Below the pieces are notes generated by a model that searched no databases, was not told the origin of the DNA, and worked only from the letters and a program-made list of their open reading frames with translations. A stretch of DNA of 64,000 nucleotides, from positions 1 to 64,000 of the forward strand of contig JABYQR010000159.1 of the NCBI GenBank assembly GCA_022592445.1, written 5' to 3'. Within the stretch, counting starts at the first letter, position 1, and each line of letters starts with the position of its first letter. Shown piece by piece: positions 25,201 to 36,075 of the stretch. The stretch comes from Cytidiella melzeri. Lineage: Eukaryota > Basidiomycota > Agaricomycetes > Polyporales > Irpicaceae. The translations under genes were made by a program, and so were the position numbers.

Positions 25201-27962
25201 TGTCGTACATCAGGGACTCCAGTTTCCGGTAGTCCTCGTCAGAGTACTGCTGCTTCCGCTTGGCGTTAATCTCCTGCACGGCCTTCTTATTCGCCAGTTC
25301 ACTGCCAATGGAGATATGACCAGCATCCAAAATCAAATGCTTGCATGTATGCGACGTGATGCTGAGCGATCCGTTAGGTATGATGATCAGCTATTCTGAT
25401 GTTTTATGACTTACTCCTCAGGGACGATAATGACGGGTGCCGCCAAATCCATGTGCACGTCGATAGTCTTGTGAGTTTGCAAAGCAAACTCCAGTCCAGC
25501 TCGAGTCTGACTACGGATACCTTCTAGAGTCTGACCAGCAACGTCCTGAACCATACCGATGTCAGAAGCAGCGGCAAGTGGGCCAGAGGGCCAGAAAGAC
25601 TGTTGTACGCACGAGAAGAGCTTCTACTGATTCTAGTTGACTAGCCGGTGGCTTTAAGAACTTGTAGATCGCCTCCACATAACTTCGATGATAAACGACT
25701 TCCGTGTTTCGCATTCTGACCGTCAGAGCACTGTCTGCGCGATCATCGAGAGGGTGGTTCTCGAACTGTAAGAAGAAAAAAGGATCTTCGTCGTTTACAA
25801 CCTCCTGTGAAGACTGTGTCTGAGGAGCGACGACCCCGTTCTTCTCGTCCTGGACGTATATGATGCGCGGATACAATGTGTTCGTAGTCGTGCCGTCATG
25901 CACAGCAAAGCTCGTAAGCGAGAGCGTTGTCTCAAAATTGTCAGGTCTTTGAACGAAAGTTGTCTGGAACCTGTCCAAGACAATGGAAACAATTTCAGCA
26001 TTTTTCCCATGTGGATCAGTCTTGAGCGCAAAAGAGCCTCGGTCAAGTTTCGCAACGACCCTCGCCTTCAGCGCATCTCTTGGTGCTTCAAACGACGCAG
26101 CAAGGGCCGACTTCTCATCGTAGTCGAGGACTTCATACAACTCTCTTCTCTGCTCGTCGGTCATGTCACCGGAGAACGCTGGATCATCCAAAGGCGTCGG
26201 CTCGTTAGTAGACGAGCCCGACGAGCCCCAAAGCCAGCCACCCCAGCTCCCCTTGCTCTGGGCAGGCTGTTGCTTCTTCTTTTGGTCTTCAACCTTCTTC
26301 CTCGCAGCGTAATCTTTCTTGAGCTGAGAACGCGCAATGGAGCGGTAGAACCGCAAGTCTTCGTACGACAGCTTCTTTTCGAATGCATCTAGCATCTCTT
26401 GATCCTGCGGAGATATGGGACCAAGCTGTTTGCTCTTGAACAGCTCAACGTAACGCTTGCGGTCATCACGACGCTCGGCAAAGTACGACCACGTCCAACA
26501 CCTGTGTCTCTCGCGCACTTCTTCTAGAATAGCGGTCCGTGCAAACTGCCACAACGCCTGCGGTCTGCTTTCTTCGAACTGCTCAATGGAAGGTCTGTAT
26601 CTGTGATACTGGTGCTGTCGGATGTAGAAATGATACATGTCGAGCAGTGAGATGACATCTCGATATTGATGGTCATCGAGAAGGACGCCAATCTCATCGA
26701 ACAGAAGCTGGATGTCAAACTTTGGCGTGTCCTTGTCAGACATTTTGTTCATTTTGACCTGCATACTAGAGTTAGCCAAAGCGCAGCGGTAGGCAACGTC
26801 ACGTCACTCACCCGCCCTTGGCCAGATACCGGTTTCAGGATAAACTGGTGGTTCGGTAGCTGCTTGTCGTGTGCAACCTGTATGCCAAATATGAGTTTAT
26901 GTCAGTGCCGTTGATCAATGCACATACGAGCTGCGTGAATTTCTCCACAAATTCTTGATGGGACAGGCCGGCCAAACTGGTGGTGTCTGTGTCAAAATAC
27001 ACAGCCAAAGACTCCAGTTGCGCCAACTACGTCTTCTTGATCAGCACAACCTTGGCAAAAAACAAAGCCTGACATACCTTATGGACTATGCTTGCTGTAC
27101 TGTCGATGAAGGCAGGAAGCCATCGATCGTTTACCGACACTGCTGTAAAGCCGGCCAAAGTGATACCAGCGGCGAAAGGGTGCTGTAAAGACGTAAGATT
27201 CGCCTTATCCATGGTTTTGTCTGCATACGTACGCCAGGTACACTGAACTTGTCTTCATATCTGATGTGAATGTTCTTCACCGTCACTTGCAAATTGTTGA
27301 TAATCTTGGTCATGAGAGACGATATCAATCCCTGTTGCTGGGGGGTGTCTGGAAAAACAGGTTGAGCCCCATGTATCCCAACGAACAGCACTCATGCGTA
27401 CTTTGTCCTTGCTCAGCCTGGCCTTGCAGATGCAGAAGTTCGGCATTTTGCAGACGTTCAGCTTTTGCTGCTTGTTTCCTTCGTTCCTCTTCCTCAGCAT
27501 CGTAGGTGCTTTCCGACGAGGGGACGACCAATAGATACACGTCTTCAACCAGCACCTCAACGGGTTGATTACCAAGGTTCAGCCAGTGGAGAGATAGTGA
27601 AAATTTGCCGAGGTGACCTGCTCTACTGTCAGCGCACTTCCCCAGGTGATGCGTCAGTCCGAGCGTACCCTCCACTACATCTACTGGCAATCTGAACTTG
27701 TCCAATGCGCCTTTCTTCAGGCGAAGGTTGTGAAGAGTCAATTGTCCTAGAAACGTCCATTGATGGTACTCGTGGGACAGCATAAAAGCATACGCACCTT
27801 GTCCAATACCATAATTCACCTGATTCAAATCCAGATTCTCGACATATGGTGCCAAGACACGATTGAATAGCTAGCATGCAAGATCAACGAACTTGAGTTG
27901 ACAATGAACTGGGGGAGACATACCACATTCAAAACTTCCTTGCCTGGATCCAGCCACCACAT
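16283..27962 (-). CDS. VPS13: VPS13, bridge-type lipid-transfer protein
   Basis: Giant rod-shaped protein that channels phospholipids between organelles at contact sites and is needed for vacuolar sorting and sporulation in yeast. About 3,100-3,250 residues after some 35 short introns. The N-terminal chorein segment starts at MWWLDPGKEVLNVLF with NRVLAPYVENLDLNQVNYGI, then LTLHNLRLKKGALDKFRLPV and VEVLVEDVYLLVVPS, followed by a short charged coiled coil. Repeating-groove segments fill the middle (for example KFDIQLLFDEIGVLLDDHQY). An SHR-BD/VPS13-adaptor-like region lies near 18.4-20.5 kb and the appendage near 16.3-17.9 kb. The last exon gives a PH-like end: LLTTNRVISFWSNKLRVEW, QIPFTNVQGITIEN, SSQTWFFEQVASVVKSFNAR, stop at 16283. 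The ATG at 27962 is the canonical VPS13 start. A partial copy lies directly upstream (28522-30972). Confidence 0.93.
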
Positions 27963-28521
27963 CTTGGCTGTCGCAAGGAGTTACGTGCTTCTACTCAAGA
28001 GTTGTAGTAGATGAGTGAATACGTGAAGTCGAGTTACAAGTTCAGTTGGACTCGAGGGAACCGTCAACGCCGAATTATCTACATCTATCCCGTGTACGTC
28101 ATCAATAACCGCCGTGGAATAGGCACGGCAGCTCGGCCATCACAGTGTTTATGAGTACGGGTTTGCGACTGGCCATAAACTTGAACTCGATAAGGGAGAT
28201 TCATCGACTCTGGTCGGGTGACACCCATAGCTTGAAGCAGCATGTTGCATTCTAAGAATTCTACTCATACAGTGAGGACATGGAACGATATGAAGTCCAT
28301 GTATCGGGCCTACTACGGGAGACAGTGTTTGCACCAATAGCTCAGCAGTAGCTCACCGAAGCTCCTGTACACGAGTCCCTGCAGACTTGTCCTTGGCTCA
28401 GAAAGTCTGATGGTATTTTTACCGATTTGGGAGTTTGCAAGTATGATCAACGACAGCACGCTCAGAGCGCTGATCATGTCGTCAGCAGCTGAGCAAGCAC
28501 ATATAGTGGGTTACTTACAAT
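27963..28521. other. Intergenic region with decayed 3' extension of the VPS13 copy
   Basis: Holds the VPS13 promoter, and next to 28521 a degenerate continuation of the upstream paralogue. A GTAAGT sits just after the paralogue's stop, at the place where VPS13 has its exon end. About 28430-28490 (minus strand) still resembles the next VPS13 exon (segment IIPNGSLSITSHTCKHLIL) but no longer reads in frame. Nothing else is supported. Confidence 0.5.
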
Positions 28522-30972
28522 CTAACATGGAATTATCCGAGGTGGAGGAACGATTCGCGCTTTCACCGAAGCTGAAAATTGAAGCAAGAATGTCAAGTCT
28601 TCCGTCCATGGAATCTCGCGCTCGTCACGAAGGCGCAACGAGAAAAGTGCCCGTGTTGTTTGCCCTGCGATAGAGAACCAGCGAAAAAGTGGGCTGACTC
28701 GCATCAGCCAGTCGTTCAAAGCTGTCACTGACTCGAGCTGTAAGTCCGACAGCTTGAAAAAATTGCGAAGAGCCTCGATGTAGCCGCGATGATAGACGAT
28801 TTCCACATCTCTAGTGTGAACCGTCACGACACTTCCTGCACGAGGGTCGCGAAGATTTGTGTCGACTTTCAGGGAGAAGCCTGACTCGACGTTTGTTTCT
28901 ACCTGCAACGGCTTTTCAACTGTAGAGAATTTCGAGTTGCCCTGTTGACCCTCGTCTTTCAGGTAGACAACCAGGGGATATGGTGTGTTGGGGTCCGAAC
29001 AATCGCGCACCGCGACACTCGCGAGCGATACTGTGGTCTCACAATTGTCGGACCACTGCTTGAACGTAACTTCTAATTTGTCCAAAACGGCCACAATAAT
29101 CTCTGTGCTCGTCCCGAGCGAATGGGTATTGAGGGCAAATGACGCATATTGAATTTCCGCAACGACTCTCGCCTTCAATGCGCCTTTCCGAAGCGCATCG
29201 AATGTGTAAGTCGGGACCAGGCCCGACTCGTACGTGGGGCCAGCCTTTGATTGCGATCGTGCAATAAAGCGGTAAAGCCGAAGGTCTCTATAAGAGAGTT
29301 GCTCTTCGAGAGCCTCAAGTGCTGTAGCATCCTGTAATTTTTTGAAAGCAGAACAGAATGTAAATCGATCTCATTCCCAAGGAGAATAATGCTCTGACCG
29401 TCGAATCGAGCACGCCTCGCTGATTCCTATTGAAGAGGTCAATGTAGCGCCTGCGGGCATTTCGGCGCTCCGCAAGCCAAGCCCAGGTTGACCTACGCTG
29501 GCGATCGCGAATTTGGTCCAGAATGGCACTGAGGGCGAGCTTCCACAAAGCCGTGGCGCGGGTTCCCTCTGACAAATCTTTGATACCATGCCTATGCCGA
29601 TGGTTTTGCAGTCTCACTCGCCGAATGTAAAAGTCGACCAAGGCCACAATGTCTTGGTACTGGTCGGAATCGAGTGAGAAGCCAATGCTGTCGAAGTGTA
29701 GCTGGATATCAAACTGCGGAGTATGATAAGTTGATATCTTGCTTATTCTGATCTATGGCTTAGCCGTCAGCACGGCCGGCGTGTGATGTGGGATCTGCAC
29801 TCACCCTGCACTGGCCGCATACCGGCTTCAAAATGAATTGGTGGCCAGAAAAAGTGTCTTCATGCGAGATCTGTGTCCAATACATGAGCATGCCATTTGA
29901 TACCGATCCGTAACAGTTACGTACGAGTTCCGCGAACTTCCCGACGAAATCGTCATGGGAAAGATTCACCAAGCTCGTAGTGTCACTATCGAGGTACAAT
30001 GCGAAGCACTCCAATCGCACAAGCTGCAGGGCCATTAGCCGAAATTAGAGCGTCCGTATAAAAAAAGTATACCTTGTGAACCTCACCAGCTAAATCGTCC
30101 GTTTGTTCAGAGAGCCACTGGCCGTTGGCAGGTGTTGCTGTGAAGCCTGCTAGAGTTGCTCCCACCGAAAAGAGATGCTAGACCGTCGAATACTACGTGA
30201 ATCGCGTGATAGGCCAACAGACATCCTTCGCATACGTTCGGTACGCTCACATTGTCTTCGTATCTGACATGGACATTCTTCACCGATACCTCCAAGTTAT
30301 CGATGAGGTTCGCAATCAACGCATGGAAGAGGCCTTGTCGCTGCGGAGCATCTGCAATGAAATCTGTATGCTAAGTACAATTGTGCCGCGTGCAAGATCG
30401 TGCTTCCATACCTAAACGTTCGAGTTCGGCCTCAAACAGCAAAAGCAGAAGCTCTGCTAGCCGGAGCCGCTCGAGCTTCGTAGCCTGTGCCTTTCGCTGT
30501 TCCTCAGCGGCATTGAAACCCGCGTCGGATGGCGGAACGACTAATAAATAAACGTCTTCTACAACGACCCGTATCGCCTCGTTACCGAAGTTTTGCCAAT
30601 TGAGGCTTAATGAGAAGGTTCCAAGGTGTCCTATACCGTGTTAAGTATGTCTCTGATAAAGATAGAGGTGTGGGCTTTACCTTTGATGAATTCAACTGGC
30701 AACAAAAATTTCTCAAGCGGACCTCTCTTGAGACGGAGGTTGTGAAGGGTAAAGTGTCCTGCGAAGAGCTGGCATGAGCACTGTCTTCTTGTGTTTGTGA
30801 GCAAAGGTCTGCTTGCCCTTTTCTATACCACTCCGCACTTCGTTCAGATCTATATCCTCGACGTACGGAGCTAGGACGTCGTTTACGAGCTACGCAACGC
30901 AGATGATTTAGTAGACAAAGGCGACCACTGTGAGTGTTTCGCAGTACGTACGACGTTCAGAACTTCCTTCAT
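28522..30972 (-). CDS. Truncated VPS13 paralogue (N-terminal part only), tandem duplicate
   Basis: Collinear with the first part of the neighbouring VPS13, exon by exon: MKEVLNV, then LVNDVLAPYVEDIDLNEV, FTLHNLRLKRGPLEKFLLPV, VVVEDVYLLVVPPSD, RLECFALYLDSDTTSLVNL, AILDQIRDRQRRSTWAWLAE, LSYRDLRLYRFIARSQ, LKARVVAEIQYASFALN and VEIVYHRGYIEALRNFF. The family start MWWLDPG is missing. The linker between the two conserved blocks near 29.2 kb is shortened. One intron shows a GCAAGC donor (30811-30816) where VPS13 has GTGCGT. The frame ends at a stop (28522-28524) just before a homologous exon boundary, and homologous sequence beyond it is degenerate. It could give a protein of about 600 residues, a short lipid-binding groove without the VPS13 adaptor and C-terminal modules, or be an early pseudogene. 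Most of the reading frame is intact, arguing for recent or retained function. Confidence 0.7.
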
Positions 30973-31747
30973 TTTCTGTGCACAAGCCGCCGCATGTGTG
31001 AGCCTCTCGCAAATGATTCCAAATTACCCCTACTAAGTTGTGACGGTGGTGAGAGTTGATCGTGGCCAGAAGTGTGCCTGTGTTCAACGTTCAGTTCTGG
31101 ATTCTGTACTTGTTGCTCCGGATTTTCCGGAGATGGACCGGATCTCGGTCCGCTACTCGCCGCAATGCAGAGCAATGATTGTCTTGCGATAAACATAAAC
31201 TACGACTACAGCCGCCATGTTCTCCACACACGGTCTATGTCGTCGCCCGCCAGCCACAGTCTTGTGTCTTCCGCAAAAAAAAAAAACCTATGATCAATGG
31301 TCACTACGAGCGTGGTCGAGCCCGTCACCCCGGAATTCCAGGCCTCTATTTCACATCTATCCTGGACCGGCGGTCAGGCGACATACTACTAGTCCCCTCC
31401 CCCGCATTACACGGCCAGCCGATAGTCTGTCTCCTAAAGCGTAATCACACGACATGGCCTCCTACAAGCGTGTGCGTCGGGACCCATGGTCCAGTAGTGA
31501 CTGAGCGATCTGGAATTCAAGTTCTGAATAAGAACTGGTCGTCCTCTGTGTCACTTCCGACACGTTGCCGTTCCCTCCCGGTTCCTGCCGTTGGACTGGC
31601 AACGAGGTGGAGGTCATATGTCTGCATCTTACCTTCTTTACGTTTATAGCCTTATAATAGGTTTCCTACTAGTATATCTACCCCCACGCTAATTCTATCA
31701 TTGTAACCTATCTTTCTCTCACTGTGCCTCTAACCACCATTCTGAAC
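30973..31747. other. Intergenic region between VPS13 copy and a small gene
   Basis: 775 bp without a supported exon. A run of 12 A occurs near 31275-31286. The last 130 bp before 31748 are pyrimidine-rich and probably form the promoter/leader of the next gene. Confidence 0.45.
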
Positions 31748-32516
31748 ATGCTCACCGTTCAGCCTCAGCCAGTGACACCGCTCGCTCACATCCCCCTGCA
31801 CATCGACGAACATCAGCCGCCGAAGGATGTCGAGTTCAATGAGGTACGTGGTCCGCCATGACCTTGAACACACCAGCCTCATCGGCCCTCCGCCAGCTGG
31901 GCAGTCTGCAGGACGCGTTAGAACCCTTCGCCAAGTGAGGACTCCCTTGCTTATGCGTGTAGCAGATGTCTAATCACCGTTTCTCCCAGGCTCATCAGTA
32001 GGTCCAGGCAGTCAGTCCGACTCCATTGCGCTATACCCACCACAATCTTGTCGTGTGACACATGTGAGAATGCAGGGTTTCCCTTGCGTTGGCCAGGATT
32101 AACAGTAAAAACTCCTCTTAGTTGTCGACGCGCAAGACCTCCAAGACCTACGGACACGTTCGCTTGTCTTCGTCCACGACTTGGTGGAGGCGCTTCGGGC
32201 CCAAGGGGTGAGCCATGCCTCGCGCGTACCGCGTGCTCTCGTTCTGGTTCTCACGCTTGATACACCAGATCCCTACCTCTTACCGCCTTCAGCCGTCGAG
32301 TTGCCCTGTGTGCGTCGTCTGTGCTCTGCCTTCGGACCTCGATCCCAACAAAGTGAAGGCTTCCGCCTTGGCGGCTGTCGAAAACGCTCACCTCTCCTTA
32401 CGGTACGTGACTTGGTTCATTTGATTTGGTCAGGTGCTCGCATCTGAAGGCATATTCACAGGAAAAAGGCACTACTTGCTGACTTGGAGGACGGTCTGGC
32501 ACTCGTCATCACGTAG
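31748..32516 (+). CDS. Small conserved-looking protein of unknown function (138 residues)
   Basis: Exons 31748-31843, 31897-31934, 31990-31997, 32122-32207, 32269-32402 and 32462-32516 join in frame to 417 nt. The third exon is only 8 nt, but it is needed to link SLQDALEPFAKL to VDAQDLQDLRTRSLVFVHDL in the right phase. The protein is mostly helical, with a Cys pair in SSCPVCVVCALPSD and a helical C-terminus (PNKVKASALAAVENAHLSLR, KALLADLEDGLALVIT). No signal peptide or membrane helix. The size and helical pattern would fit a small subunit of a larger complex, but I do not recognise the family. An alternative acceptor inside exon 5 would remove about nine residues. Confidence 0.55.
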
Positions 32517-33014
32517 CTCATACCTACGTTTTGGAATCTTTTGTCTATTAATGTCCCTGCATTTTCCTGTTTCATATCATCTCACTGCTTTCGGGCCTCT
32601 GCATTTTGATAACTTGGTTTTCCATCGAGGTCTGCTTGTCTAATTGCGATGGACTCAGTCACCTTTTTTGCATCCTGTAACATAAGTACGGTGGTCCAAG
32701 TAATCCCACCGGTTTTTGCAATGTTCTCTCCTACATCTGCGGACCTCCGGCAACATTTAGCTAGGACGTCAAGCATTCTGGCATTCTGTATTTATTTACC
32801 TTCCTGCCCGACATACTTACTTCTTCTCGAGCAGCGTGCGAGTCGTGCGACACTCGTCCGCTGACGGAGCGTGATTATGGACCCACGTGGATACACTCAC
32901 TTGAGCGGGCGTCTGGGGCTTGCCGGGGGTCAAAAAGCGCCGTAGTCGGAGACCGCTGATTTTTGCCAGAGTGTCCATTCGACTTCCTCGTCGACCACCA
33001 CGTAGCTCTCCCCC
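32517..33014. other. Intergenic region upstream of the fatty-acid elongase
   Basis: 498 bp, no exon supported. It holds the terminator region of the small gene and the promoter of the ELO gene; CCACGTGG near 32883-32890 is a palindromic E-box-like site of the kind bound by bHLH factors. Confidence 0.4.
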
Positions 33015-34256
33015 ATGGCCCCCCTCGCAGATTTCATCCTCGCCAACGTTCCCTTACCAAGGGTTCCGGACTATTACACGAGCTATGTTATTGGCAAAAC
33101 ACCTATGTCCACGCCCGTAGAGGTGTGGTCAACGCTCGCGGCTTACCTCGTCATCATCTTCGGCACCCAAGCATTCATGAAGTCCCGTCCAGCTTACAAG
33201 CTCCAGATCCCCTTCCAGATGCACAACCTCTTCCTCAGCTCTGGCAGTCTGTTGCTACTGCTCCTCATTGCTGAGGAGGTCATTCCTCAGGTGTGGAACA
33301 ACGGTCCCTTCTTCGGTTTGTGCAATGCCGCCATGTGGCGAAACGTGCGTGTTCCATGTATTTCTTGTCCTCAATACGCGTTAATTCTGCTTTGCTTGCA
33401 GCGCCTGGAGTTTTACTACATGATCAACTACAGCTTCAAGTACCTTGAGTTGATTGACACTGTATTCTTAGCTCTTAAGAAGAAGCCCCTTGGTACGCGT
33501 TTCATGAGTCGTAGTGTTGGAAGTGGGTGCTGATTATTATGCCAAAGCCTTCTTGCATGTTTTCCACCATTCTGCTACCGCTCTCCTCTGCTACGCTCAG
33601 TTGAACGGCAGGACAAGTATTGTGAGCCCCAGCCATCTTCGATCCCGAACTTACTAATCACATGGGCAGCAATGGGTCCCCATCTCTATCAACCTAGGTG
33701 TCCACGTCCTGATGTGTATGTTCCCCCACATCCCCAATTGAGTGATTGCTCACGCACATCCCCAGACTATTACTACTACGCGACCGCTGGTGGCGCCAAG
33801 ATATGGGTAACATCGTCTTACTGGTTGTGAGTTAGATTCATAGTCGCTTATACCTCTCCCCCAGTGGAAGAAATACCTCACGACTATGCAAATTGTACAA
33901 TTCGTCATCGATCTCGTCGCTGTGTACTTCGGAAGTAGGTTGCTTCTTACACCTTATGCGTGTAGCATTTCATGATCATACCATTTTATAGCCTACAACT
34001 ACTATGCCGCCACCTACTGGCCCCACCTTCCCCATTATGGTACTTGCGCTGGAACAGAGGCCGCCGCCATCTTTGGCTGCGGGCTGCTGTCCAGCTACCT
34101 GTTGCTCTTCATCAACTTCTACATTCAAACGTACAAGAAGCCCGCAAGGGGCAAGGCTGTTGCGAATGGCAAGGCAAACGGCGTGGCGTACGTGATGATT
34201 TTGCCATCTTGTGGACCTCTCTGATGCATTTGACCTCTAGCCACAAATCTGAGTGA
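33015..34256 (+). CDS. ELO-family very-long-chain fatty acid elongase (3-ketoacyl-CoA synthase)
   Basis: Catalyses the condensation of malonyl-CoA with long-chain acyl-CoA in the ER membrane, feeding ceramide and sphingolipid synthesis. Several short introns; about 300 residues, the usual ELO/GNS1-SUR4 size. Signatures in order: DYYTSYVIGKTPMSTP near the N-terminus, the KYLELIDTVFLALKKK motif, then the catalytic histidine box HVFHH in FLHVFHHSATALLCYAQ, then MQIVQFVIDLVAVYF and a final helix. The C-terminus is basic (YKKPARGKAVANGKANGVAHKSE cut by an intron), ending in a lysine-containing tail compatible with ER retention. The last exon is the short block ending at 34256. Multiple helices match the seven-helix ELO fold. 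The ATG at 33015 is the first in frame. Chain-length specificity (ELO1/2/3 type) cannot be decided here. Confidence 0.92.
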
Positions 34257-34494
34257 AATGTCCACACTGCCGAGGGGATAAGCAGAGACGCACCACCAGG
34301 GAGAACAGTCACGGTCGACCACTGATGTCAATTTGGACATCCTAATTATACCCCATCACAAAACAATTCGCTGTTTAATAATTCTCTTTCGCTGGTACGC
34401 ATTGCAGTTGCAAGGCTTGCTGATTTGTTATGTTTTTTATTTTCTTGTCAATGGGGTTTCTTTTCAGGAAGTTGCATTGCATAGCATCTTACCG

Positions 34495-35049
34495 TTACTC
34501 ACCGTGGGCCTTTCCCATTGGTTTTAAAGGCTTTGCACGTTGGCTCTTGTCAATCCGACGCCAAACAAAATTTACTAGAGTTTCGACGGCATTAGGGAGT
34601 AGTACAGTAGCATTACGCCTAAGTAGAATGACGACTACATTATGTGTCTCGAAGAGGGCGAGATTCACAGCTGTGTTATGCTGCAGAACGCGTCCATGAA
34701 TATGGTTATCTAGAGCAAGTTGCCAATTGGCAAGACAACTCATGGCTGTGTAAGAGATTATACAGTGACCATCGGAGACATTGATGGTGCTACATGTCTC
34801 AGGACAGTTGGGACAGCCTTGGTTGCGGCGTTGCATTCCAACCGTCGTGTCCCAAGTCTTTTTTTGGGGTTTTTTTTTGCTTCCGAGACAGAAGATACCT
34901 TCAGGAGTCGGACCATAGTGCGAAAAGAAATTCATCTCCTTGTGAATTGCCGTGCGACGCGTCTTGTATCTTCGTGCTTTGATTTCGCAGGTTGGGGCGA
35001 GTTTGTGGGTGGTGCGGTAGAATTTGCCGAGCGTATCCAGCCCGCTCAT
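34495..35049 (-). CDS. Possible single-exon gene, unknown product (184 codons)
   Basis: A long uninterrupted frame with codon third positions that favour C and T, as in neighbouring genes, and normal CpG content, unlike the island to its right. The product starts MSGLDTLGKFYRTTHKLAP, has a Cys cluster (QGCPNCPETC), and is otherwise without known motif, signal peptide or membrane helix. A run of lysine codons lies over an A-rich tract (KKKPQKK). No splice sites are needed. It may be a lineage-specific gene or a chance frame. Confidence 0.35.
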   Translation of the reverse strand: MSGLDTLGKFYRTTHKLAPTCEIKARRYKTRRTAIHKEMNFFSHYGPTPEGIFCLGSKKKPQKKTWDTTVGMQRRNQGCPNCPETCSTINVSDGHCIISYTAMSCLANWQLALDNHIHGRVLQHNTAVNLALFETHNVVVILLRRNATVLLPNAVETLVNFVWRRIDKSQRAKPLKPMGKAHGE

Positions 35050-35335
35050 TGACGTTCGGCTTTGTTAGAACTGATAAGAACCGATCAAAAACGAATAGCG
35101 ACTGATTGCCGTCGATGTTGCGGTGCCGCCGTATCCACCGCTGGGAGCGGGAAGGCTGTTCCCTAGCACAGTTGGTGATCACGTAGCACTGATTATTGAC
35201 TCAGGAGCTAAGATGAAACATCTCTAACCATAAATGAAGAGAATGCATGCCTTTCAGCACAGCAGATCCACAAGATACATAAAGCCCCTTGTAGTTATCA
35301 TCCTCGTCCCTCAGCACATCTTCATATCTCTAAGT

Positions 35336-35536
35336 CCTTCCATTGCTTCAGTGCTGGTCGGCAAGTACCTTGTTTTCTGCATCTTGGGTAACTGTGCTGA
35401 ACTGGTTCTCACAGCTAGCTGTCTTACCCTGTCAACCCCTTTCCAAATCCCTCTTCCCGTTGTTCCAGGTCCTTTCATTGCTTCAGCACTGGTTGGTAAG
35501 TACTTTGTCTCTGTGTTGCACTTGTCTTACTGAGAT

Positions 35537-35574
<38 letters not shown>

Positions 35575-35635
35575 AGCTGGCTGTTTTACTCTCCTGCCAA
35601 CCCCTTCACAAATCACCTCTCCCATACCATTATGT
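35336..35635 (+). repeat. Imperfect tandem duplication with a 35-nt poly-T tract
   Basis: Two copies of a unit of about 130 bp follow each other. Both contain CATTGCTTCAG, then a CTGGT core and G(C/T)AAGTAC, and later CAGCT(A/G)GCTGT, CAACCCCTT and CAAATC. The second copy carries about 35 consecutive T near 35538-35572. The units resemble a duplicated exon-intron border. The poly-T could be the reverse-oriented tail of a retroposed sequence or slippage at an intron pyrimidine tract. Confidence 0.6.
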
Positions 35636-36075
35636 TGTTCTCACCCTCTCTTCTTTTGTTTGGCACCATCTTCACTGGTGCATTTCATACCGTGACTGGG
35701 TCTACCACCCCATACAGCACTACAGGACTCTCCAATTCTCCTTTCTCTGGCAACCATAACAACTTAGAGAGACGGTCAGAAGCCATAGGCAAATATGAGA
35801 GTCTTCTGCTTTCAGATGGGAGCCTTGAGAAGAAGATCAAGGAGGTTGTCAGCAAGTACCAGTTGAATGTGGCAGAGCTTGCAGCAGCAGCAGAAACCAT
35901 ATTGAAGTTACCACAGGCCGACATCCACGCAACAACAATTGCAAGGGTGAAAAAGCAGCCTTGTCCTGCGGGAACTCCACCAGCAGCATACCATGCTCTT
36001 GGAACAGTCAACCAGGTCATATTGGATGTTTTAAATGAGGGATGGAGACTGCCACATCCACTTCAAGTTCTGTAG
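35632..36075 (+). CDS. Possible gene at the edge of the repeat island, unknown product (147 codons)
   Basis: Open frame starting MLFSPSLLLFGTIFTGAFHT, which resembles a signal peptide or membrane anchor, followed by a Ser/Thr-rich linker and a helical Ala/Leu/Glu-rich part (NVAELAAAAETILKLP) ending in PHPLQVL. Codon use looks coding but avoids CpG (Arg as AGA/AGG, Ala as GCA/GCT), as expected for DNA exposed to CpG decay. The tandem duplication just upstream may supply 5' exons. I do not recognise a family; it could be part of a mobile element. Confidence 0.35.
   Translation: MLFSPSLLLFGTIFTGAFHTVTGSTTPYSTTGLSNSPFSGNHNNLERRSEAIGKYESLLLSDGSLEKKIKEVVSKYQLNVAELAAAAETILKLPQADIHATTIARVKKQPCPAGTPPAAYHALGTVNQVILDVLNEGWRLPHPLQVL

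Noticed and set aside
31275..31286. Run of 12 A as a possible retroposon tail
   Set aside because: No element body, border repeats or coding relic next to it.
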